NCBI RefSeq assembly: GCF_007559275.1 | Contig: NZ_VMHK01000002.1 | Coordinates: 310,001-374,000 of the forward strand | Source of the DNA: Bifidobacterium apousia | GTDB taxonomy: Bacteria; Actinomycetota; Actinomycetes; Actinomycetales; Bifidobacteriaceae | Length of the DNA stretch: 64,000 nucleotides | Reading direction: 5' to 3' | In this document: positions 44,414 through 56,497 of the stretch, one piece after another | Numbering within the stretch: the stretch's first letter is position 1 | Layout of the letters: each line of letters opens with the position of its first letter | The notes under the pieces: model-generated | Database searches by the model: none | Told to the model about the DNA's origin: nothing | The model's input: the letters and a program-made list of their open reading frames with translations, nothing else | Made by a program: the position numbers and the translations under genes

Positions 44414-47400
44414 TGTAGGGCCAGGATCGTCATAATTTGGGGATAGACGTAATCCGGGCCTGCTTACTCGTGCGAAGTCTACTGATTCAGGCTTTTGGCC
44501 TTTCTCAGGCGTCGCGCTGCCATGGTTGCTGTGATGATGAGCAGACCAACGGCGAGGGGCAGGAATATGCCGGCGCCGCCGGCCCGGGGCAGGACGCTGA
44601 TGGAGGTGTACAGGTAGGTGTTGCTGGTGTCAGGAAGTTGCTTAACCCCGTTCAGCGTCCAGTTGATGGTTACCGTAACCGGCCCTGGAGTGTAAGGCGG
44701 TGTGGTCACCTTCCAGGTACCGTCATTGTTGTCGGTCGGATAAATTCCGCTCGTATTGCCGAATTGAACGAGTTTGGGAATGCCGACTCCAGGGAAGATG
44801 ACCTTGCCTGGATGCGAATCCTGGTTGCCGCTGATGTCGCGTCCCAGTATACCTTGGTCGTTGCTTCCCCAGCTGTAGGTGTTGCCGTCTGATCCTATGG
44901 CCAAGGAGTGGTTTCTTCCTGCCTTAGGCTGGGTGAGGGTGATGCCCGTTGGAGCGTCCATTTTGGTGGGCAGATAGTCGGATTTGCCACTGGTGGTGCG
45001 TCCAAGTTGTCCGCAATCATTGTATCCCCAGCTGTAGGTGTTGCCGTCTGATCCTGCAGCGAGGACAAAGTAACTTCCCGCCGCAAACCGGGTGAAGTGA
45101 ACGCCTGAAGGCATGACGACCCTGGAAGGGGTCGCAGAAATCGGTTCCATGTTCCCCAACTGGTCTTTGCCGTTGCCTCCCCAGCTGTAGAGATTATTGT
45201 CGGAGCCCAGAGCCAGCGAGAAGTTCAGTCCCGTGCTGGCTTGCGTAAATGTGACGCCGGTTGGGGCCTTTACTTTGTAGGGCAGGGGGTCATATAGATC
45301 AGTTATCGTAGTACGTTGGCGGCCCAGTTGGAACGAATCGTTGTATCCCCAGCTGTAGAGGTTGCCGTCTGAGCCCAGGGCGAGGACATGCCTGCTTGAA
45401 TGGACCTGTGAAAACCTGGGTGAATGTGACGCCTTCGGGTGCAGCTACTCTAAGAGGGGCTCTGTTCTTGAATACGGATTTGCCTTGCCCTAGTGCGCCT
45501 CCTTGATCGTCTCCCCAGGCGTAGAGGTTGCCATCGGAGCCTAATGCCAAGGCGAAGCGATCACCCGCGTAGACTCGAGTGTAGCGGATGCCCGCAGGCG
45601 GCGCGACTTTGTCGGGGGCATTGTGATCGTTGCCGAAGGTGTAGCGTCCCAGCTGTTCATAAGTGTTGTTTCCCCAAGTATATACATAGCCGTCTGAACC
45701 GAGTGCCAAGGCGAACTTTTGTCCTGCAGCGGCCTGGGTATAGCGGACTCCGGCTGGAGTCTCCACCATGACAGGCTTATCTGAAGTGGTGTGTCCAAGC
45801 TGGTAATCGTAATTGATTCCCCAGCTGTAGAGGTTGCCGTCTGAACCGAGAGCCAGGGAAAAATCATCTCCTGATTGGATCCAAGAGAAGCGAATTCCGC
45901 GTGTGCCTTGCGGTGGGGTCAGTTTGATGCTCTGGCCGCCAGTTTGGGGCCCCTCCTTCTTGTAGATGGTCCAGTGCGAGACGGGACTGAAGTGGGCGGC
46001 CAAGGTAATGTCGTCGGTGACAGGCTGGTTGAAGTCGTAGGCTATATTGGAGTCGCCCTTGGAGTCTTTGAGGAACCATCCGTCGAACAGATAGCCGTCC
46101 TTGGCTGGATCCTTGTCCGGGCGAGCAGCCTGATCGCCATCCATGACCCGCTGGGTATCTGGTGTTGGTGTACCGCCCGCGCTGTCGAAAGCGACTGAGT
46201 ACGTTGAACCATCATACTTGTAAGGCAGGTGTGCATCGGGCTGATGGCCGTTCCTGGCCCAGGCGACTGTTACCTCCACCTGGCCCTTTTCGTGCGCAGG
46301 GGTGCGGAAACTCAAGGTGCCGTTCTGGTTCCTGGTCAAGTCGGTGATCGGGGTTCCATCCAGCTTGGCGCTGATGAATGTGAATGCTTGTGGGAAGTCT
46401 GCCTTGTTCGGTGTGATAACTGGCACACTGCTGGTATTTCCAGCGCCCAGCTGGCCGCTGCTATCGTCTCCCCAGCCGTAGAGGTAGCCGTCCGAACCCA
46501 TGGCCAGGATGTGCCTGTACCCTGCACTGAATTGAGTATAGGTGATGCCGTCGGGCATGTTCGCTTTGTCCGGCTGGTTGGTGGTCTCTCCACCCGTATC
46601 CCGTCCCAGCTGGCCGCTGCTGTTGTCTCCCCAGCTATAGATGTTGCCGTCGGAACCAGTCGCCAGGGAGTAGTCGTATCCCGCGCTGACATGCCTTGTT
46701 TTGACGCCGTCGGGCAGGGTTACCTTGCTGGGCTGGCTGGTGCTGCCGTACCCCCAGCTGTATGCATTGCCATCTGAATCAATAGCCAGTGTGTGGCGGT
46801 ATCCTGCGCTGACCTGGCTAAAGCTCATGCCGTCCGCCGTATTCATTCTGTATGGCTGATTGGCAGGTTCGCTGGCGTTGGGTGTGCGTCCCAGCTGGCC
46901 GTTGCTGTTGTCTCCCCAGCTGTACACGCTGCCGTCGGATGCGAGTGCAAGGGAGGCCTTGCCGCCTGCGGTCACCTGGGTGATCTTTACGCCTTTTGGC
47001 AGCGGCACAGGGTTCGGGTACGTGCTGTCACCTCCCTTTCCGGTAGTGTCGCGTCCCAGCTGGCCGCTGCTGTTGTCTCCCCAGCTGTACATGATTCCGT
47101 CCGAGCATGTGGCCAGCGCATAGTTTGGTCCTGCACTGACTTGAACAAAGCTTTTGGAGGAATTTACAGCTGGGACCACCTGATTTGGCACTGAACTTGA
47201 TGAGTGGATGGGTCCAAGTCCTGACTGGCCTTTTTCATTGCTTCCCCAGCTGTATAGATGGTTAGTGATATCGATGGCCACAACATATTCGTCTCCTGCG
47301 CTGACCTGGATGAAGCGGGTGCCATCTGGAACGTCTACTCGTCCAGGCCGATCGGCAGGTTCGCTGGCGCTTGGTATGCGTCCCAACTGCCCCTCGCTGT

Positions 47401-48077
47401 TGTTGCCCCAGCTGTATAGCGTTCCTACCGAGTCGATGGCTATCGAAAAGTCTTTTCCTGCGCTGAACTGGCTGAAGCGGATATCCCCTATGGCCGGCGG
47501 GGTCAGGGTTGCTGTCGTGTTGCCGGCGGCAGGACCATGGCTAGGGCTGAGACTCCAGGAATTGAGACCCTTGGCCCAGCGGGCTGTCAGCGTGAGGTTT
47601 GAGGTGACGGGCTGGGTGAAGTCATAAGCGGTATTCCCAATGAACCAGCCGACAAAGGTATAACCTTTGGAGTAGGGGTCTGGGGGACGTACCACTCTAC
47701 TTCCTGGGTCGAGTGTTGACGGTAATACTGACGAACCTATAGTGCTGTCGAAAATTACTCTGTATGAGGACAAGCGTGGCTGGACTGAGTTTCCGCTGTT
47801 TTTGCTGGCCTTGTCAGAATCCTTGGAATTGGTTTCAGGCGGGGTGGTCGTCGGCGCTGGGGAGGAGTCGGAAGAAGGATTCGGCTTGGTGGGATTCTGG
47901 GGCGCGGTAGTACCCGACGGGGAATCTGAAGTGCCTGGAGCGGTGGAAGGCGCTGTTGAAGTGTTTGGGGTTGCTGTAGGTGAAGACGGTGTCGCAGGTT
48001 TTGTTGACGGGCTCTGCGAGTTTACGGTGCTGGAGGAAGTTCCAGGGTTTTGTTTATCTACCCGAGCGGTCGGTCGA

Positions 48078-48089
48078 CCCCCCCCCCCC
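48078..48089 (-). repeat. Poly-G tract of P5, 12 bases (OFF)
   Basis: Twelve C on the plus strand. The downstream block differs from the other copies (TCGACCGACCGCTCGGGTAG), yet both wrong frames still meet TAA or TAG. Confidence 0.95.
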
Positions 48090-48098
48090 GGTGCCATT

Positions 48099-48132
48099 TA
48101 GAGCAGTCTGCGCGCTCGCGCTGGCTGCTCTA
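48099..48132 (-). repeat. Inverted repeat beside the P5 tract
   Basis: TAGAGCAG (48099-48106) and CTGCTCTA (48125-48132), perfect 8-bp stem with an inner GCGCG/CGCGC. Its sequence is unrelated to the P1/P2 stems but its position is equivalent. Confidence 0.75.
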
Positions 48133-48257
48133 GACTCGTTCGTGACTGGCTCGGCAGTAGCAGCAAGGCCAGTCAGAAGGCTGGTAGGCAGGATAATCGC
48201 GAGTAGAAGGCCAGCAACAGTGGATGACCGAATCTGCTTTTTTCGACGATGACGCAT

Positions 48258-48602
48258 GATGGGTGCGATCCCCTTCCTCAAAATCAGCAGCTCTCCAATA
48301 AAAACCCCAAGAAAAACGAGCTGTCTGCCGAGAACTTCCCCGGCTTATAGGTCTTCATGCTACCACGCTCTACACACATTGACTGCCGGACTGGAATTTG
48401 GCGGGGTTGCAGGCAACTAGTTGCTGCCTTGCGGATGTCAAAATTACGTTGTTTTTCCTTTTGGCTTGGTGCTGTAGTTGATGTGAGAGGGAAATGAGGT
48501 GAAGAGGGGGTGGGTGGCTCCGCTGTGTTGAGGTCTGCGGGGCCACCCTGTTTGGCCGGGCCATCTTGGGGTATGGTCCGGCTGCTTACTCGTGTGAAGT
48601 CA
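48258..48602 (-). other. P5 promoter/leader and P6 terminator
   Basis: No gene is supported. P5's ribosome site GGAAGGGG and leader are at the left. P6's terminator is GGGTGGCTCCGC (48512-48523) with GCGGGGCCACCC (48537-48548). An AT-rich stretch around 48430-48490 may hold promoter elements for P5. Confidence 0.55.
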
Positions 48603-51600
48603 TTAGACTTGCAGGCTGCGTGTCTCCCGTTGGTGACGCCCGGCTGCAATAGCGCCGGCTGCGGCCAGTAGCCCGGCAGCCAGCAGAATCATGGTTCCAC
48701 TGCTGCCAGCATTGGGCAGCATGCCTTCGTAGGTGTAGGTCAGGTGCGTCTGGGGCTGGCTGGTCCCGCCTAGGGTCCAATCCACGATCACCTCAGCCTG
48801 CCCTGGATTGTGGGCAGGGGTGGTCAAGGAGACAGAGCCGTCTGAGTTCTGTTGCAGGGCGCCGGCCGTCGTCTGGTCGAAGCTGACACCTGTGATCAGC
48901 AGCTCCGGGTTGAAGGCCACCAGGGTCGGGATACTGTTTTGTGTCGTGCTCCCATTGCCAATCTGGCCATACTGATTGTTGCCCCAGGCATAGGCCTTGC
49001 CGTCCTGGCCGATGGCCACGGAATGGCCCCATCCTGCACTGATTCGCACTGATGTGAATCCTGACTTGGAGCTGCTCTGACCAGCAGGGGGCGAGACTTG
49101 CCGGGGCGCGGTACGTCTGCTGGTGGTGCCGTCGCCGAGCTGGCCGTAGGCGTTGTTGCCCCATCCCCAGGCTGTGCCGTCCTGGCTGATGGCCAGAGAA
49201 TTCCATGTGCTTGCGCTAACCTGCTGGGCTTTGAGATTAGGCACCTGCTTAGGCAACGTCTGATAGTCGGTACTGAAGCCGAGCTGGCCGTTGTTGTCCA
49301 TTCCCCAAGCCCAGACCGTACCGTTCTTACCGATGGCCAGGGCGTGCCATGCGCCCGTGCTGATCTGAGTGGCCTGCAATCCTTTGCTGGTGTCCGTGGG
49401 ATCGAGCACCTGCGTGGGAATGGAGGAGTAGGCCGACCAGGTGCTGTTGGTCGAGGTTCCGTTGCCGAATTGCCCCCAATTGTTGTATCCCCAGGCGTAT
49501 ATGTTGCCATCCGCGTCCAAGGCCATGATGAAGCTCCAGTTGGCGCTGACCTGGACCGCATGCAGACCCTGGTCGGTGCCGCCAGGATCGGCCACTAGGG
49601 TGGGCTTCGGCTTGGCAGCGGAGTTTGCCGTATTGACGCTATCACCGAGGGTTGTGGTTTCGCTTCCCCAGCTGTAGACCTTGCCCGTAGTATCGATGGC
49701 GACCGAGTCGCAGGCTCCGGCGCTGACTTGGATGGCCTGGAACGGTTGGCCCGTACTGGGGTTGATGACGGCTTCCGGCTTGGTGTGGACGCTCGTGTCC
49801 GTGCTGCCGTTGCCCAGCTGGCCGAAATCGTTGCGCCCCCAGCTGTAGAGTATGCCGTTGGAGCCGATAGCCAGAGTGTGTGCTCCCGCTGACGAAATCT
49901 GTGTGTAGGTGAAACCTTCTTTGACACCCTCCGGCTTGAGAACCTCGGTTGGTGTGCTCTGCTGCTTGTTGTCGCCGGTTCCCAGTTGCCCGTAATTGTT
50001 GTTACCCCAACCGTAGGCGTTTCCGTCGCTGGCCACGCCTATTGAGAAGCCGCGCATCTCTCTGTTTTTGGAGCCGCCTGCGCTGATCTGGTTGAAGCGG
50101 ATGCCCCGGCTTGTTTTGGGTGGCTTGATGGTCACCTGTTGGCCGCCCATCGAACTGCCCTTGACCGGGTTGATCGACCAGCCGCCAGTATCTGCAAGAC
50201 TCCAGTGCGCGACCAGCGCGACGTTCTTGGTTACGGGCTGGCTGAAGTCATAAGCCACATTGGAATCCCCTTTGGCGTCCTTGATGAACCAGCCGTCGAA
50301 CAGGCACCCGGCCGCTTGCGGGTCAGGATACGGGCGTTTGACCTGCTCGCCCTCCGCTGCAGTCTGATCTTTGGACATGCCTGAGGGTGTTGGGCAGGAA
50401 CTGTCATTGGACGAAAATGAGACATTATAAATGCCCAGGTATCGGTAGGTCAGGTGCACATCAGGCTGCTGGCCGTTCATGCTCCAGGTGACGGTGACGT
50501 CGATCTTGCCTGCTGCATGTGGGGGTGTGGTGACGCTCCAAGTGCCGTCCGTGTCGGCAGTCAGATTCGTTCCCGCTGCTCCGCCGAAATCGACGGAGCT
50601 GAGAATGGCTGTTTCAGGGAAGGATGTGAGCTTTGGGGTTCGGGTACCTGTTGATGTGCCGACATTGTCGGTGAGTCCTAGCTGGCCGTAATTGTTGTTG
50701 CCCCAGCTGTAGAGGTTGCCGTCCGAGCCTAAGGCCAAAAGATAATCGTCTCCAGCGCTGACCTGTGTGAAGCTGACCTGGCTGGGAGCGCCGGTTATGG
50801 GCGTCCCCCCGTACTTTCCCCAGCCGTAGAGCTTGCCATCGGATCCCAAAGCCAGGGTGGTTCCTCTTCCGGCACCGGCCTGTGTGAAGCTGACTCCGCT
50901 CACGCTGAGCTTGTCTGGATTTACATAGAAGGCGCTTGATCCTGTAGCTCCTCGTCCTATCTGGCCATTGTCGTTCCATCCCCAGGCGTACAGGGTGCCA
51001 TCAGAGGTGAGAGCGAGGGAGGAGTCGCTTTTTGCGCTGATTTTGGTAATGGTGGCGGCATCGGGCAGTTGGGCTTTCACGAGTGTAGTGCTCCAGTAGG
51101 AGCTTGAGTCACCGTTGCCCAGTTGACCATGGTTGTTGCCGCCCCAGCTGTAGACGCTGTTATCTGAGCCTATGGCCAATGCATGGTCGTATCCTGCGCT
51201 GACCTTGCTCCATGTGATGGTTGCTGTTGATGGCTCTTTGATGGGGCTTGGCGTGATATGGGTCTGCGAGTCTCGGATGCCGATTCCCAGCTGTCCCCAT
51301 TGGTTGTTTCCCCAGCTGTACAAAACGCCGTCGGAACCGATTGCCAGAGAAAATGCGCCGCCTGCGCTGACCTGCGACCAGGTAAAGGTTTTTGAAGTTC
51401 CTGCGGGTTTGGCGACCAGACCTGGCTGGGCATCGTTGGCTGAAGCGATGCTGCGGCCCAGCTGACCGAAGCTGTTGATGCCCCAGCTGTAAAGGTTGCC
51501 GTCCGAGCCTATGGCCAAGGAGTGATCGTATCCTGCGCTGGCCTGCACCCAGGTAAAGTCTTCTGATGCTCCTGCGGGTTTGGCGACCATGCCTGGCTTG

Positions 51601-52419
51601 GCATCGTATGAGGCCGATCCGATGTTGCGGCCCAGCTGTCCGTTCTGGTTGCTGCCCCAGCTGTAGAGGTTGCCGTCCGAGCCTATGGCCAGAGAGTGGC
51701 TGTTGCCTGCTTGGATTTGGCTGAATCTGATGTCTTGCCTTGTAGGCGGCGTAATAGTGACCTTGTTATTGCCGGTTTCGGGCCCGTGATCAGGGCTGAT
51801 GCTCCAGGTTTCAGAACCCTTGGTCCACCTGGCCGTGAGGGTCAGATTGCCGGTGACTGGCTGGTTGAAGTCATAGGCGACCGGGGTGTCGCCGATGAAC
51901 CATCCGTCAAAGAGGTAGCCGTCCTTGGTCGGGTCGGCCGGTCGTATTGCGCGCTCGCCGTCTGTTGTTGTCTGAGTTGTATCGGTGCCTTGGGGATTGC
52001 TGAAAGTGACGGTGTATTGGGTGTTCGAACGTGTTTGTAAGAGGCTATGGGCGGAGCTGCCTTCGGTGCTTGTTTTCTCTGGCGTGGAATGCAGAGGGGA
52101 AGAAGTGGCTAGTGGAGAGGATGTGGTCAGCGGAGATGGTGAAACTAGTGGAGATTCGGGTGTTGACGGTGTGGCCTGTGATGTTGTCTTGCTAGAGGAA
52201 ATGCCGGAATTTTGCTTAGCTACGCGAGGGGTCTGACGACCCCCCCCCCCCGGTGCCTCCTGTTGTGGTGGGCGCGCTCGCGCCGGACACAGCAGGTTCG
52301 CTGGCCTCAGTGCTGGCATCGGCGCTGGAGCCGACAAGCAGGCCTAGAGGCAGGATGACAGCCAGCAGTGTGCTGAGAGCCATAGCCGGTCCGATAGACG
52401 TGTGCTGATGCTGACGCAT
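48603..52419 (-). CDS. P6: phase-variable double-propeller surface protein (OFF)
   Basis: 1,271 residues when in frame. Signal peptide MRQHQHTS... with core TLLAVILPLGLLVG, Gly4, RQTPRVAKQ, Ser/Thr/Pro linker, InlB repeat (YTVTFSNPQG ... YLFDGWFIGDT), seven LYSWG-type blades, a second InlB repeat, seven blades including the shortened third one (VYSWGSETTT), then LPNAGSSG, a helix and GRHQRE. Tract length 12 stops translation after 67 residues. Deleting one base gives a whole number of codons. With 12 G an alternative frame upstream is open from an ATG at 52337, but that product would have no signal peptide. Promoter, leader, tract and hairpin are nearly identical to those of P7. Confidence 0.85.
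52240..52251 (-). repeat. Poly-G tract of P6, 12 bases (OFF)
   Basis: Twelve C on the plus strand. The signal frame ends at AGC TAA just downstream. Confidence 0.95.
52259..52296 (-). repeat. Inverted repeat beside the P6 tract
   Basis: Arms 52259-52276 and 52279-52296 match at 14 of 18 positions around GGGCGCG-CT-CGCGCC; two of the other positions are G/T. It lies 7 bases from the tract. Confidence 0.75.
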
Positions 52420-52493
52420 GATAAGCATGATCCCCTTCCCCAGGAACTGCGGCTACATGCCCGGAACTCCCCAGTCCGGATCCCCCGCCGCAT

Positions 52494-52511
52494 GCCGGGC
52501 ACATTCCCGGC
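52494..52511 (-). promoter_or_regulatory. Leader hairpin 75 nt before P6
   Basis: GCCGGG (52494-52499) and CCCGGC (52506-52511), 6-base loop. Confidence 0.5.
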
Positions 52512-52625
52512 CTCATCTGCAACAACTTTATCACCCTGGTGGACATGCCTAGGCGCAGGCGCCTGAGAACTGTTTGTTCTAACTGGCTTATCGATTCTTC
52601 TGGGCGGACGGGTGCTAAAGAGAAT

Positions 52626-52662
52626 GGGTGGCTCCGCTGTGTTGGGGACTGCGGGGCCACCC
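52626..52662 (-). terminator. Terminator of P7
   Basis: GGGTGGCTCCGC (52626-52637) and GCGGGGCCACCC (52651-52662), same family element. Confidence 0.65.
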
Positions 52663-52716
52663 TGTTTAACCTGGCCATCTTGGGGTATGGTCCGGCTGCT
52701 TACTCGTGTGAAGTCT

Positions 52717-55700
52717 TCAGGCTTGCAGTCTGCGGGTCTCCCGCCTGTGGCGTCCGGAGGCTGCGGCACCAGCTGTTGCCAGCATTCCGACGGCCAGCAG
52801 GATCATGATCCCGCTGCTGCCGGCGTGGGGCAGGATGCCTTCGTAGGTGTAGGTCAGGTGTGTTTGAGTCTGGGCGATTCCGCCCAGGGTCCAATCCACG
52901 ATGACATCAGCCTGTCCCGGGTTATGGGCGGGCGTGACCAGGGAAACAGAGCCGTTAGAGTTCTGTTGCAGAGTACCAACTGCTGTCTGGTCGAAGCTGA
53001 CACCGGTGATCAGCAGGACCGGGTTGAAGGACACCAGAGCCGGAGTACTGCTCTGCGTCAGGCTTTGCTCGACGCCAAGCTGGTTGTACTGGTTGTCACC
53101 CCAGGCGTAGGCGTTGCCATCCTGACCGATGGCCAGGGAGTGGTTTCGTCCTGCATTGGCACGTGCGGCTGTGAGCCCGCCGTCGGCCTTGCCTTGGCCC
53201 GCGGGCGACGATACGCGCGTGGGCGTGGGCTGGTCGCTGGTGGTGCCGTTGCCGAGCTGGCCGTCGGTGTTCCATCCCCAGGCCCAGGCTGCGTCGTTCT
53301 GGTTGACGGCCAGGGAGTGGTGCACGCCGGCGCTGATCCATGCGGCCTGGAATGCTTGGCTGGAGTTCGTAGGATCCGGGATCTGCTTGGGGGAGGGCTG
53401 GCTGGTTGTCGTACCGTCGCCTAGCTGCCCGTGGTCGTTGTATCCCCATGCCCAGGCTGTGCCGTCCTGGCTGATGGCCAGGGCGTGGTTGGCGCCTGCG
53501 CTGATCTGCGCGGCTTTGAAGGCCTTGCTGGTGTCTCCGGGGTCGGGTACGGGTGCCGGGTCGGCGGCGTATGTGGTGCTGTATTCTCCTGTGGCCGCTC
53601 CGTTGCCGAGTTGCCCGTAGTTGTCGTATCCCCAGGTGTAGAGGCTGCCGTCCGTGTCCTTGGCCATGATGAAGCTCCAGCCGAGGCTGACCTGGGCCGC
53701 GTGCAGTCCCAGGCCGGAGCCCTTGGGATCCTTGGCTAGGGCTGGCGCCAGTTTGGACGTGCTGTATGCGGTGTAATTGTTGTTTTCGCTGCCCCAAGTG
53801 TAGACGCGCCCCTGCGGGTCGATGGCGGCCGAGTCGTAGGCACCGGCGCTCACCTGGACGGCTTTGAAGGGCTGACCGTCCGGGCCTTTGACGGGCTGCG
53901 GCTTGGAATGGTCGCTGGTGGTGCCGTCGCCCAGCTGCCCGTGGTCGTTGGCCCCCCAGCTGTAGACGATGCCGTCGCTGCCAACAGCCAGCACGTGGTA
54001 GCCGCCAGCTGCAACCTGCGTGTAGGTAAAGCCGGCGGCCACGCCGTCGGGCAGGGGAACCTTGACCGGCGTTTTCTGCGTGGTGTTGTTGGCGGTGCCT
54101 TGGCCAAGCTGGCCGTGCTGGTTGCTGCCCCAGGCGTAGGCGTTCCCGTCGCTGGCCACGCCCAGAGAGAAGCCGCGGAAGTCCCCCGCATGGTAGCCGC
54201 CGGCGCTGACCTGGTTGAAGCGGATGCCTCGGCTTATCTTGGGCGGCGTAATGGTCACCTGCTGTCCGCCCATCGAGCTGCCCTTGATCGGGTTGATCGA
54301 CCAACCGCCGGTGTTGGCAGGGCTCCAGTGGGCGACCAGCGTGATGTCTGCGGTGACCGGCTGGCTGAAATCATAAGCCACATTGGAACCGCCTTTGGCA
54401 TCCTTGAGGAACCAGCCATCAAAGCGATGGTCATTCCAGATCGGATCGGCTGGTCGTTTAACCCGGTAGCCGTCGTTGACGGTTTCGCTATTTGCCGCAC
54501 TGCCATTGGCTGGGTCGAAGGTTACGGTGCGCGGTGTTCCTATGTAGGTGTAACCCAAATATACTGTCTGGTCTGGCTGCGGGGCACTCAGCCTCCATGT
54601 CACGGTGATGGGAACCCAGCCTTCCGCATGCTGCGGCGTAGCGAAGGTCCAAGTGCCGTCGATATTGAATGTCGCTTCCGTAATGGCTGTTTCATCGAAG
54701 GTGACGCTGGTAAGTATAGGCGATGCAGGGAATGTCAATTGACCAGGTGAATAGGCATCGTTGCCGATTGCGCCCCTGCCGATTTGGCCGCCATTGTTAA
54801 GTCCCCAGGTGTAGAGGTTGCCGTCCGAGCCGATGGCCAGACAATGGAAGTTTCCCACAACGGCCTGAGAGGCGGTGATGTTCGTTGGCATAGCGACTTT
54901 GCCGGGTTGCATGACTGAGCCGGAAGCGGTACGTCCCAGTTCGCCGGCATCGTTGAATCCCCAGGTGTAGAGGTTGCCGTCCGCGTCCATGGCCATGCTG
55001 AACCAGTATCCGCCATAGGCTTTGACGATTTGTGTGCCTTCAGGTATACCCACAAGGCCTGGCTTGCTTCTAGGTATGCTGTCGGTGTCCCGTCCCAGCT
55101 GCTTGCAGTCGTTGTTTCCCCAGCTGTACATCTCGCCTTTCTGGTCAATGGCCATGGAGTGGAAGACACCTGCAACGGCTTGAGTGAAAGTGACGCCTGC
55201 AGGCGTTTCCACTTGATCTGGCTGGCTGGTTGAAGAACTCCCGATGTCCCGTCCCAGCTGGTCGTAGTCGTTGTTTCCCCAGCTGTACAGCTTGCCGTCC
55301 GAGCCCATGGCCAGAGTATGATTCATTCCTGCGCTGGCCTGTGTCCAGGTGAAGCCAGGCTTGGCATCTGCAGGTTTTCCGGCCACTCCCACGGGAACAT
55401 TGTTGTCGGCATCGGTTGGACGTCCTAGTTCGCCATATTCGTTGTCCCCCCAGCTGTACAGGTTGCCGTCTGAGCCGAAAGCCATGGAGAATCCGTTTCC
55501 TGCGATAGCCTGGGTAAATTTGACTCCTGTCGGCGCTTTCACCTGGCCTGGCTGATCGGTTGAGGCTCCTCCGGTATCGCGTCCCAGTTGGCCATCCTGA
55601 TTGTCTCCCCAGCTGTAGAGGTTGCCGTCTTTATCAATGGCCAAGCAATAGGCGCCAGCCGCGCTGACTGAAACGAAAGTATGATGAGCGTTGCCAGGTA

Positions 55701-56497
55701 TAGTCACCATCCCTGGCCGGTTATCGGCCAGTATGGCGAGTTTTCGACCCAGCTGTCCATTTCTGTTGTAACCCCAAGTGTACAGGTTGCCGTCGGAGCC
55801 AAGGGCCAGAGAGTGGTTCTTTCCTGCACTGACTTGGCTGAATCGTATGCCTCTTGTGGCAGGCGGCGCAAGCGTGACATCGGTGTTGCCGGAAGTGGGG
55901 CCATTATTCGGATTAATGCTCCAGTCGCCTGATCCCTTTGTCCAGTGAGCTTTGAGAGTCAGATTGTTGGTGACGGGCTGGCTGAAGTCGTAGGCGATGG
56001 GCGTATCGCCGTTGAACCAGCCGTCAAAGAGGTAGCCGTCCTTGGTGGGATCGTCGGGCCGTTTTGCCTGTCTCCCGTCTGTGACGCTTTGCTGTATATC
56101 GGCGCCCTGCAGGTTTGTGAAGGTGACGGTGTATTGCGTGGATGAGCGAGCCAGCTTCTGGCTGTCAGGACTTTTATGCTTGTCGGTTCCGTCGGGTTCG
56201 ACGTGCGTGGGGTTCAGGGGAGAGGGTGTGGATAAGGGAGATGCTGGTGTTGCCAGCGATGTTGCCTTGCTAGAGGAAATACCGGAATTTTGCTTAGCTA
56301 CGCGAGGGGTCTGACGACCCCCCCCCCCCGGTGCCTCCTGCTGGGGCAGGCGCGCTCGCGCCGGCCACAACAGGATCGCTGGCGGTCGTGTCGGCCGCAG
56401 CGAGGCCACCAGCGATCAGACTTGCCGGCAGGATGACGGCGAGCAGAAGGCTGACGGCCATGACCGGACGACTGTGCGTGTTCGTATGCTGACGCAT
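52717..56497 (-). CDS. P7: phase-variable double-propeller surface protein (OFF)
   Basis: 1,259 residues when in frame. Signal peptide MRQHTNTHSRPV... with core VSLLLAVILPASLIAGG, Gly4, RQTPRVAKQ, linker, InlB repeat (YTVTFTNLQG ... YLFDGWFNGDT), seven blades, second InlB repeat (RFDGWFLKDAKGG), seven blades with the short third one (VYTWGSENNN), LPHAGSSG, helix, GRHRRE. The 12-G tract ends translation after 67 residues; one base less restores the frame exactly. Its second propeller is close to those of P4, P6 and P8, whereas the first is distinct, so the N-terminal propeller is the more variable module. GGGAAGGGG precedes the start. Confidence 0.85.
56318..56329 (-). repeat. Poly-G tract of P7, 12 bases (OFF)
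   Basis: Twelve C on the plus strand, flanked as in P6. Confidence 0.95.
56337..56374 (-). repeat. Inverted repeat beside the P7 tract
   Basis: Arms 56337-56354 and 56357-56374 match at 15 of 18 positions. The outer arms differ from P6 (CCTGCTGGGG versus CCTGTTGTGG) while pairing is mostly kept. Confidence 0.75.

Larger units (their letters stand above)
44479..48257 (-). pseudogene. P5: double-propeller surface protein, OFF tract plus internal frameshift
   Basis: Same architecture as its neighbours: signal peptide (MRHRRKKQIRSS..., hydrophobic to GLAATAEP), Gly4, linker, InlB repeats, seven plus seven blades, LPRAGGAG, helix, ARRLRK. Two frame errors are seen. The tract is 12 G, so translation from 48257 stops after 67 residues at AGA TAA. 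A second shift lies in blade 11 at the A-run 45411-45414: the frame before it runs to a stop at 45299, while the matching sequence (HVLALGSDGNLYSW) continues in another frame to 44479. Removing one base at each place gives exactly 1,259 codons. An ATG at 48097 is in frame with the body at 12 G but lacks a signal peptide. Confidence 0.8.
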
